From assembly GCA_031269405.1 (NCBI GenBank), contig JAISZE010000036.1, positions 1 through 6,560 of the forward strand: DNA of 6,560 nt, read 5' to 3'. Shown piece after piece: positions 1 to 5,165 of this stretch; position 1 is the first letter of the stretch, and every line of letters starts with the position of its first letter. Under the pieces are notes generated by a model. The model saw only the letters and a program-made list of their open reading frames with translations, had not been told where the DNA came from and did no database searches. Made by a program: the position numbers and the translations under genes. The stretch comes from Treponema sp. GTDB taxonomy: Bacteria; Spirochaetota; Spirochaetia; Treponematales; Breznakiellaceae.

Positions 1-22
1 TATAAATTTCTTTGTTTTCCAT
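1..22 (-). CDS. 5' end of an unidentified gene running off the left edge
   Basis: An ATG at 22-20 on the minus strand opens a frame reading MENKEIY before the window ends. No function can be given from seven residues. The start is trusted because of what lies upstream: a strong Shine-Dalgarno GGAGGA at 33-28, five bases before the ATG, and behind it a near-consensus promoter at 70-42. The leader between the predicted transcription start and the ATG would be only about a dozen bases. The gene is oriented like its neighbours, but its own promoter suggests a separate transcription unit from the caspase-like gene upstream. Confidence 0.6.
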
Positions 23-27
23 TTCGT

Positions 28-33
28 TCCTCC
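28..33 (-). promoter_or_regulatory. Shine-Dalgarno site of the left-edge gene
   Basis: GGAGGA on the minus strand, five bases from the ATG at 22-20. It decides that the truncated frame at the left edge is a real gene start. Confidence 0.65.
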
Positions 34-41
34 ATATTCCT

Positions 42-70
42 ATAATATCGGCAATTTTATATTATGTCAA
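42..70 (-). promoter_or_regulatory. Near-consensus sigma70 promoter for the left-edge gene
   Basis: On the minus strand there is a perfect -35 box TTGACA (70-65), a 17-base spacer, and a -10 box TATTAT (47-42, five of six to consensus). Transcription would start near position 35, just before the Shine-Dalgarno site at 33-28. This is the best promoter match in the window. Upstream A/T tracts could act as an UP element. Confidence 0.75.
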
Positions 71-110
71 CCATTTTTTAAAATTTTTTGCATAAATTTC
101 AAAAATTATT
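71..110 (-). other. A/T-tract block upstream of the promoter (possible UP element or bent DNA)
   Basis: This stretch is almost only A and T, with runs of T at 74-79 and 84-89 and runs of A at 80-83 and 101-105, roughly one helical turn apart. It contrasts sharply with the GC-rich sequence on its right. Its place directly upstream of a TTGACA box is where an UP element would bind the RNA polymerase alpha subunits. Phased tracts would also bend DNA. The regulatory role is inferred. Confidence 0.35.
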
Positions 111-135
111 GCGCCTAACTCTTCGTTCGCGGCGC
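101..135 (-). terminator. Weak terminator-like hairpin after the caspase-like gene
   Basis: On the minus strand GCGCC (135-131) can pair with GGCGC (115-111) across a 15-base loop, followed by AATAATTTTT (110-101). The stem is short and the T-run is broken, so this is a marginal intrinsic terminator. It is the only candidate between the caspase stop at 230 and the promoter at 70. The rest of the 207-base gap holds an 8-base direct repeat (gttcgcgg at 125-132 and 158-165) and nothing else recognised. Confidence 0.25.
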
Positions 136-229
136 GCCGTCCAAAGGCCGGTTTGCGGTTCGCGGTACATTTCTTTCTTGTCCGTTCCGTCAGTGATGGT
201 CCGTGGTTAAATATGCGGTTGAATCCGTG

Positions 230-1744
230 TTAGCGCGGCAGCCTGTAGGCAAGCCCAAGCCGGGCGGTAAGGCCCCCGATGCCGGGACCGTCCGTGGCGG
301 CGGAATAGAGGTCCCCCGAAAAACTCAGGGCAAAGCCCAAAGCCCACACAGGGGTAAAGCGGAAACTCAGCTCCGCATAGGGCAGGTCCGCGTAGACCCC
401 TACCGCCGCCAGGGGCAGAAGGCCGCCCTCGGCGTCATACTTGGTATTCCAGGAGAAGCCGCTTACTATAGGCCCTGCCGAGGCGCCGATGCTCAGGATA
501 AAACGCTGGGCGGCGCCCAGGCGGATGCGGTAGAGGAAACCCGCGCTGATATGCCCTATGTTGGCCTTCATGCCGTTATCTTCTTCCCTGGAAAAATAGG
601 TGTAATTCCCTTCTACAAAGACCGCATTAGGAAGAAAGAAGAGCGTCCCGTACCGGTCGTAGACTTCCCAAAAGGTAAACCGCAGCGTCGCCCCGCCGCC
701 GGCCCCCAAAGCCCCGCCGCCCTCATAGGCGAGAAAGTCCCCTGAAACGCCGAAATTCATGGCCCTGGTATAGTCCAGGGTAAAATCACCCGCATCCTCC
801 CACTGCCTATCGGGACGGGTCTGCTCCGGCTGGGGTTGGGGCCGGACTTCCTGGACCGCCGGAGGAAGGGGCTGGACCTGGGCTGTTTCCTGAACCTTGC
901 TTTGAGAGGTCTCCTGGGCTTGAACCTGGGCCTGGGCCAGCGCGGCCTGCCGGGCCTCTTCCTCCTCCGCCGCCCCCTGGGGGTTCAGGGTATAGCCGCG
1001 GGCGTAAAGGATATTGTCGGAAATATAGGGCCGCTGGTTTACTCTGGTAATCTCGATGGTTTCTACGGCTATGTCCTTCGCCACTGTTTCGATGGGCAGG
1101 GGTTTTTCGATGTTTTTCAGAAACGCCTCGGTAAAGGGGCTGTTCCTGCTTTTGGGGTCCCCGTCGGAGGCCGTGGCCCCTGCGGCGGTGGAAAACATGA
1201 CAAAGGTATCCTGAACTACCGGGGCGGCGGAAAGGCCTCTGGATAAACTCCGGCTTTCAGCAGGCAGGGGGTTGTTCCGGCAGGCGTCAAGAACCACTAC
1301 GTTGACTTTGTTCCGGGCGCTTTCAAGGCTTTTAAGGAGTTCGGTCAGGGAATAGGCGGCGCGCCTGACTTGGGAGATCCGCTCCGCCTGGATGTCCACG
1401 GGCAGGAGGTAGTTTTCACCCTCAACCTGGACTCCGTGGCCGGCGTACCAGAAAAAGCCTTCGTTGTCCCGGTCCAGGGAGAGGAGGTCCGTAAAGTCAA
1501 TGAGCGCCTGTTCCATCTGGTCTATCCCCACATTGAGCTTGAGTTCGACCTTGTAGCCCAGTTTGCCCAGCACAGAGGCGATGTCCGCGGCGTCGTTGGC
1601 CGGGGTGCGCAGTTTTTCAACCCTCGCGTAATTGCTGTTCCCGATAACCAAGGCGTAACGCTGGGGAACGGCGTTCGCTGAAAAAACCGGCAGCAGAAAC
1701 AGGGCCGCCAGCAAAACGCCGTAAATACCCGTACATTGTTTCAT
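230..1744 (-). CDS. Secreted caspase-family (peptidase C14-like) protein with C-terminal barrel-like domain
   Basis: 504 residues. Residues 1-25 form a signal peptide with a hydrophobic core (LLAALFLLPV) and a cleavage site after SANA. Residues about 28-250 are a caspase-fold domain: the first strand RYALVIGNSNYA, the catalytic histidine H103 in YAGHG, and the catalytic cysteine C155 in VVLDACRNNP. Both dyad residues are present, so a cysteine peptidase is plausible. Prokaryotic caspases of this type usually cut after Arg or Lys; that is family knowledge, not seen here. Residues about 258-318 are a Gln/Ala/Glu/Pro-rich linker. Residues about 319-504 alternate polar and aromatic or aliphatic residues in Gly-rich strands and end in LGLAYRLPR, like a small outer-membrane beta-barrel; this part is inferred. 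The protein should act in the periplasm or at the outer membrane. The ATG at 1744 has AAGGAAGG at 1758-1751 six bases upstream and a promoter at 1800-1772, so the gene is probably monocistronic. The substrate is unknown. Confidence 0.9.
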   Translation of the reverse strand: MKQCTGIYGVLLAALFLLPVFSANAVPQRYALVIGNSNYARVEKLRTPANDAADIASVLGKLGYKVELKLNVGIDQMEQALIDFTDLLSLDRDNEGFFWYAGHGVQVEGENYLLPVDIQAERISQVRRAAYSLTELLKSLESARNKVNVVVLDACRNNPLPAESRSLSRGLSAAPVVQDTFVMFSTAAGATASDGDPKSRNSPFTEAFLKNIEKPLPIETVAKDIAVETIEITRVNQRPYISDNILYARGYTLNPQGAAEEEEARQAALAQAQVQAQETSQSKVQETAQVQPLPPAVQEVRPQPQPEQTRPDRQWEDAGDFTLDYTRAMNFGVSGDFLAYEGGGALGAGGGATLRFTFWEVYDRYGTLFFLPNAVFVEGNYTYFSREEDNGMKANIGHISAGFLYRIRLGAAQRFILSIGASAGPIVSGFSWNTKYDAEGGLLPLAAVGVYADLPYAELSFRFTPVWALGFALSFSGDLYSAATDGPGIGGLTARLGLAYRLPR

Positions 1745-1771
1745 GGTATACCTTCCTTATATCTACAAAAA

Positions 1772-1800
1772 AGAATATATCCAAAAAATGGCGCCGTCAA
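1772..1800 (-). promoter_or_regulatory. Sigma70-type promoter of the caspase-like gene
   Basis: On the minus strand there is a -35 box TTGACG (1800-1795, five of six to consensus). A -10 box follows, either TATTCT at 1777-1772 with a 17-base spacer or TATATT at 1779-1774 with a 15-base spacer. Transcription would begin near 1765, giving a leader of about 20 bases that holds the Shine-Dalgarno AAGGAAGG (1758-1751). This would uncouple the caspase gene from rimO. Confidence 0.55.
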
Positions 1801-1822
1801 GCGCGGTCTTTTGTGAGGCGGC

Positions 1823-1837
1823 GCCAGGCTCCCTGGC
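1823..1837. repeat. Perfect 6-bp inverted repeat between rimO and the caspase-like gene
   Basis: GCCAGG (1823-1828) and CCTGGC (1832-1837) form a perfect stem around a three-base loop. It lies downstream of rimO and just upstream of the caspase promoter. No T-run follows on either strand, so it is not a standard intrinsic terminator. It could protect the 3' end of the rimO mRNA, or be chance in GC-rich DNA. The rest of the 170-base gap shows no gene; GGCGCC-type palindromes at 1790-1795 and 1820-1825 flank a short interval. Confidence 0.3.
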
Positions 1838-1914
1838 TTCCCTGCTTTATGGAATGAAACGGCTGATCGCCATCCGAGGTGGGGATAACTGTTATTATCA
1901 ATTCCGGATCTGAA

Positions 1915-3231
1915 TTATACCTTCACTTCCAGGTCAATGCCCGCCCGGGCAAAGACTCTGCAGCGGGTAAGGGCGCCGGGTTTGATTTCCGCGCCGCTTG
2001 AGATCACTGCGGCGCCGTCCACATCAGGGGCCTGGCAGGGAAGGCGGCCAAGGTAGAGTCCCTCTTCTCCTTCGATCTTTTCTTCCACTATGCAGGGAAG
2101 GTCCTTCCCTACGAAACGGTCCATCTGTTTTTCGCTTATAGGGATTTGCTGTTCTTCAAGAATCCGCTTCCGCTCTGCCGCTGTCTTTTTAGCCACCTGG
2201 CGTTTCATCGAATACGCCGGGGTGTCCTCTTCCCGGGAGTAGGCGAAACAGCCCATCCAGTCCAGCCGCGCCTTCTCCTGAAAATACAAAAGCGCCTGGA
2301 AGTCCTCTTCGGTCTCCCCAGGGAAGCCGGTCATAAAACTGGACCTGATGACGGCGCCGGGAAGCCGGGAGCGTATGGTTTCTATGAGGGCAAGGTAAAT
2401 TTCGGCATTGCCCCTGCGGTTCATCAGACGCAGGATTTTTTCCGAGCTATGCTGGAAGGGTATATCGAAGTAAGGGAGGAAGCGGCTGTCCCTTTCCATG
2501 ATGTCCAGAATAGGAAAGGGAAAATGATCAGGATGAATGTAGAGAAGCCTGACCCAGAAATCGCCTTCCAGTTTTGCCATTTCTTCCAGCAGTACAGGAA
2601 GGCCGGGCCTGTAGGAACCGATGTCCTGCCCGATGATGCAGAGTTCCCTGATACCCCGGTCCAGCAGGGCTTTACATTCGTCCAGGACGCCGGAAACAGC
2701 GCGGCTCTTGAGCCCCCCGCGTATGAGGGGTATGGCGCAGAAACTACACCGGTTATCACAGCCTTCGCTGATCTTCACGTACGCCGACCCGGGCAGGGAA
2801 AGCAGCGGCCGTTTGCCGGCTAAAACAACTCCGGCATCCTGGCCTCCTTTGGTATTCACCTTTTCAGGCTCCCCTGTTTCCCTTCTGTTCCCGGCGGCTT
2901 TCACCGCTGCTTCCGCAATGCCTGAAAGGTCCGTATTGCCGAAAAAGAGGTCAGCTTCCGGAAGGGCTTCGGAAAGTTCCGCTGCGTAACGCTGGGCCAG
3001 GCAGCCGGCGAGAAGGATCTTTTTTTCAGGATAAAGCTTGCGCCACGCAAGGACGGCGTTGATAGATTCCTGTTTGGCGCTTTCAATGAAACCGCAGGAA
3101 TTGACGATGATAAGGTCCGCAGCGCCGGCGTCTTCTGTTGTTTTCCAGCCGGCTTGGTTCAGGAAAGACATCATGGTTTCCGCATCGACCTGGTTTTTTA
3201 CACACCCAAAGGGATCAAGATAATAGGTCAT
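1915..3231 (-). CDS. rimO: Ribosomal protein S12 methylthiotransferase RimO
   Basis: RimO is a radical-SAM enzyme that adds a methylthio group to a conserved aspartate of ribosomal protein S12 in the cytoplasm. From the ATG the protein is 438 residues, normal for the family. The N-terminal UPF0004 domain carries the three cysteines of the auxiliary iron-sulfur cluster: C10 in PFGCVKNQVDAE, C46 in IIVNSCGF and C77 in LLAGCLAQRY. The radical-SAM cluster motif CxxxCxxC is C158, C162 and C165 (EGCDNRCSFCAIPLIRG). The TRAM domain occupies about residues 371-435 and contains QAPDVDG, which favours RimO over the tRNA enzyme MiaB. The frame also opens at a TTG at 3240-3238. The ATG at 3231-3229 is preferred because the first strand then begins about the usual distance before C10, and because the nearest purine-rich site, GAAG at 3245-3242, is ten bases from the ATG but abuts the TTG. 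That ribosome site is weak, so translation may depend on the upstream gene, whose stop is 47 bases away. It is probably the last gene of the lolA-rodZ-rimO operon. Confidence 0.95.
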   Translation of the reverse strand: MTYYLDPFGCVKNQVDAETMMSFLNQAGWKTTEDAGAADLIIVNSCGFIESAKQESINAVLAWRKLYPEKKILLAGCLAQRYAAELSEALPEADLFFGNTDLSGIAEAAVKAAGNRRETGEPEKVNTKGGQDAGVVLAGKRPLLSLPGSAYVKISEGCDNRCSFCAIPLIRGGLKSRAVSGVLDECKALLDRGIRELCIIGQDIGSYRPGLPVLLEEMAKLEGDFWVRLLYIHPDHFPFPILDIMERDSRFLPYFDIPFQHSSEKILRLMNRRGNAEIYLALIETIRSRLPGAVIRSSFMTGFPGETEEDFQALLYFQEKARLDWMGCFAYSREEDTPAYSMKRQVAKKTAAERKRILEEQQIPISEKQMDRFVGKDLPCIVEEKIEGEEGLYLGRLPCQAPDVDGAAVISSGAEIKPGALTRCRVFARAGIDLEVKV

Positions 3232-3278
3232 AAACGGCAAGCTTCGGTTTTCGGAAGAGAGGGCATTGCGTCTGGGGA

Positions 3279-4376
3279 TTATTCCAGCCGCGCCAGGACC
3301 AGACGGTAGCGGTTGTCTTCATCCCTGACCCAGCGTATATCCGCTACCACCACCTCCCCGGCGCCGCCCAGTTCTACAGGAACCGTCCGGCCTCCGCCTA
3401 TTACCTGGAGTTTCGCCGCCTGGGCGTTGGATACCCCGATGCGTATGCCGTTCTGGGCCTGGATATCAAGTTCCCCGGAACGCTGGAAGTATTCTTCGTT
3501 CCTGCCCTGACGGTCCCGCTCAAAGAGGACTTCCCAGCGGAAGAGGCAGTAGCCCTGGAACCGGGACTGGAGGGTGAATGGGTAGGGATTGGGGGAAGTG
3601 AAAATCACCGCCGCTGCCTGAAGGTCGGCGTTTAGGACTTCCGGAGGGGTCTCTGCGGAAACGCCGGACCCGGCTATCTGGCCCGAAAGGGTTTCCAGTT
3701 CAAACCGGAGCAGGGCCCCTGGGGCGCTGTCGTTTTTGACAAAGTCCGCTGCGGTGATCCGCAGTTCATCAATTCCGTCATTGTTAAGATCCACCGTAAC
3801 TTCCTGGCTCAGATCCAGCCGTACCGGGCCCCTTGGGGTGGTAATGGTTACGGTATCGCTCAGGCCCGAGAGTTCCAGCTTGTAGGTTTCGGCCTCCAAA
3901 GGGATAAGTATCGTATCCCCCCAGTAAAACCGCCGTTCCAGAGACCCGGTATTCATGGTATATTCCGCAGCAGGCCGGGTTTCCGCAGATGTTTCCCCGC
4001 CCTGCCCCTGGGGTATATGGGAAAAGAACCACGCCCCTCCGGTGGCGATCCCCAGAATTGCCAGCACCGCAGCAAGGCCTGCCAGGATCTTCGGCAGCGG
4101 GGAAGGGTTTTTAAGGAGCTGTTCCACCGGCACCGGCTGCTCCTGGATCCTGAGAGAGCGGTAAAGGGAAAGAATTTCGTTTACGTCCAGCTCCAGATAG
4201 GCGCCGTAGTTCCTCAAGAAACCCAGAATATAAGGCTCCCCGGGAAAACCGGAAAAATCCTCCCGTTCCAGGGATTCAAGATAACGGCCAGAGATATTGA
4301 TCTCCTGGCTTACATAGTCGATAGTGTAGCCTTTACTTTCACGGGTAGTTTTCAGCTTGTTCCCCAGGGATTCCAA
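3279..4376 (-). CDS. RodZ-like transmembrane HTH protein
   Basis: 365 residues. Residues about 5-72 form a RodZ-type helix-turn-helix (GNKLKTTRESKGYTIDYVSQ, then YLESLERED and FLRNYGAYLELD). A Pro-rich stretch follows, then one membrane helix at about 96-118 (KILAGLAAVLAILGIATGG). The rest should lie in the periplasm; its last third (about 270-350, with WEVLFE and IRIGVSNAQAAKLQV) resembles the RodZ C-terminal DUF4115 beta domain. In characterised bacteria RodZ links the MreB cytoskeleton to the cell-wall elongation machinery; a shape or elongation role here is inferred. The start is TTG at 4376-4374: AAGGAGG at 4389-4383 lies six bases upstream, and the next in-frame ATG is only at residue 141, beyond the HTH and membrane parts. 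The stop of the lolA-like gene is 17 bases upstream, so they are almost certainly co-transcribed. Residues 196-204 (DLNNDGIDE) look like a calcium-binding loop. Symbol left empty because RodZ-like HTH proteins vary. Confidence 0.85.
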   Translation of the reverse strand: MESLGNKLKTTRESKGYTIDYVSQEINISGRYLESLEREDFSGFPGEPYILGFLRNYGAYLELDVNEILSLYRSLRIQEQPVPVEQLLKNPSPLPKILAGLAAVLAILGIATGGAWFFSHIPQGQGGETSAETRPAAEYTMNTGSLERRFYWGDTILIPLEAETYKLELSGLSDTVTITTPRGPVRLDLSQEVTVDLNNDGIDELRITAADFVKNDSAPGALLRFELETLSGQIAGSGVSAETPPEVLNADLQAAAVIFTSPNPYPFTLQSRFQGYCLFRWEVLFERDRQGRNEEYFQRSGELDIQAQNGIRIGVSNAQAAKLQVIGGGRTVPVELGGAGEVVVADIRWVRDEDNRYRLVLARLE

Positions 4377-4382
4377 GAGGGT

Positions 4383-4389
4383 CCTCCTT
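4383..4389 (-). promoter_or_regulatory. Shine-Dalgarno site fixing the TTG start of the RodZ-like gene
   Basis: AAGGAGG on the minus strand lies between the lolA-like stop (4394) and the TTG at 4376-4374, with six bases to the start. It is the strongest ribosome site in the window and the main reason for accepting a TTG start. Confidence 0.8.
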
Positions 4390-4393
4390 CAGT

Positions 4394-5077
4394 TTATTCG
4401 GTATCCCGGAACAGAAAATTGTTATACACATTGGCGGAAGCCGGGGAATCGTAGATAAAACGCCCTTCAGGGATCCCCAGGTTTGTTCGGATATTGGTAA
4501 AGTCAAAGCGTACCAGCTCGTCGGCAATGGTCCTCCCCTCTATACGCCGTATGAGGAGAGTTTCGGAATCAACGCTGAGGGTGATCTCCCTAAAGCCTTC
4601 CGAAACAGTCCGCCTGGTCAGCCGCATTTTTACTGCTGTTTCAGGGGAACCTTCGTCCAGGGGAACCGGGTCCGGCCCTGTGATAAAAGCCGGAACATAA
4701 TTCTTTCTGAGCAGGGAAAGCCCCTGGGCGGAGGCCAGGGACGCCCCTGTTGACGCAGTGGATCTACGGGAAATTTCCTGGTTCAGGACCGCCCGGTAAC
4801 CGGGAAGGTACACCGTAAGCTGTTCGCCGTTAAAGGCGATAACCTGGTTAGCAGGATCGGTAAAGTCGATGCGCAGGAAAGAGGGGTTTAAAAAACTCAC
4901 CTGCCCGGACATGCCGGTCTTTCCTGACTGTATAGCCAGGAGGGCTTCGTAATCCCGTACCCCGCTGTACCGTTCCGATACCCGTTCCAGGTACCTTTCG
5001 GCAGTTACGATTTACTGGGAAAAAAGGGAACACGTAAAAATCAGAAATAAGACCAGCAAAGGGAAACTTCGTCTCAC
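4394..5077 (-). pseudogene. lolA: LolA-like outer-membrane lipoprotein carrier gene interrupted by an in-frame TAA at codon 22
   Basis: LolA carries lipoproteins across the periplasm to the outer membrane. Starting at GTG 5077-5075, with GAGG at 5086-5083 five bases upstream, the frame encodes a signal peptide (RRSFPLLVLFLIFTCSLFSQ). It then hits TAA at 5014-5012 and continues in the same frame with IVTAERYLERVSERY, typical of a LolA N-terminus. The rest is a good LolA-type beta-fold: RIDFTDPANQVIAFNGEQLT, a hydrophobic core, then LVRFDFTNIRTNLGIPEG and FIYDSP near the end. Overall length, 227 codons before the final stop, is normal for the family. If translation began only at the ATG at 4912-4910 (codon 56), the 172-residue product would lack both the signal peptide and the first helix and strand, and could not reach the periplasm. 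Because both halves share one frame, a single base substitution (for example CAA to TAA) explains the break. It could be a true nonsense mutation, a sequencing error, or readthrough. LolA family assignment is confident; loss of function is not. It heads the probable operon with the RodZ-like gene and rimO. Confidence 0.7.
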
Positions 5078-5082
5078 AAAAA

Positions 5083-5086
5083 CCTC
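5083..5086 (-). promoter_or_regulatory. Shine-Dalgarno site for the GTG start of the lolA-like gene
   Basis: GAGG on the minus strand, five bases before GTG 5077-5075. Together with the signal peptide coded directly downstream, it shows that the original lolA start lies here and not at the internal ATG at 4912. Confidence 0.55.
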
Positions 5087-5100
5087 GTTAAATCTTTTTG

Positions 5101-5155
5101 AAAAAAACCCTCATAATAAAGTTTACTATTTATAGCCTTACGGAGACAAGAGGGT
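5101..5155 (-). terminator. Possible intrinsic terminator after the GH78-like gene, overlapping promoter-like AT sequence
   Basis: On the minus strand ACCCTC (5155-5150) can pair with GAGGGT (5112-5107), followed at once by a T-run that includes the last stem base (5107-5101). The loop is long, 37 bases, but may fold further through ATAAA/TTTAT, so the terminator is only moderately convincing. The same stretch has -10-like sequences, TATTAT at 5118-5113 and TATAAA at 5134-5129. Neither has a good -35 box at the right distance. TTGTCT at 5151-5146 with TAAACT 18 bases on is the best pair, and it is weak. The promoter of the lolA operon, if in this gap, is therefore not clear. Confidence 0.35.
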
Positions 5156-5165
5156 CCCTGCCGGC

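Noticed and set aside
99..170. Small minus-strand frame of 23 codons (ATG at 170-168) downstream of the caspase-like gene
   Set aside because: It has only an AAGAAAGAA stretch as ribosome site, an Arg-rich composition from GC-rich DNA and no sign of conservation; probably chance.
1733..1735. Cysteine at residue 4 of the caspase-like protein as a lipoprotein site
   Set aside because: It precedes the hydrophobic core of the signal peptide, so it cannot be the +1 residue after signal peptidase II cleavage; an AxA-type site after residue 25 fits better.
4394..4912. Taking ATG 4912 as the true start of a complete 172-residue lolA product
   Set aside because: It would drop the signal peptide and first conserved segment, and there is no Shine-Dalgarno directly upstream; the sequence upstream to GTG 5077 is clearly LolA-like in the same frame.
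5030..5032. Possible lipobox cysteine (codon 16, in LIFTC) in the lolA signal peptide
   Set aside because: The residue before the cysteine is Thr and the preceding one Phe, which is a poor lipobox even by spirochaetal standards, and LolA proteins are normally soluble in the periplasm.
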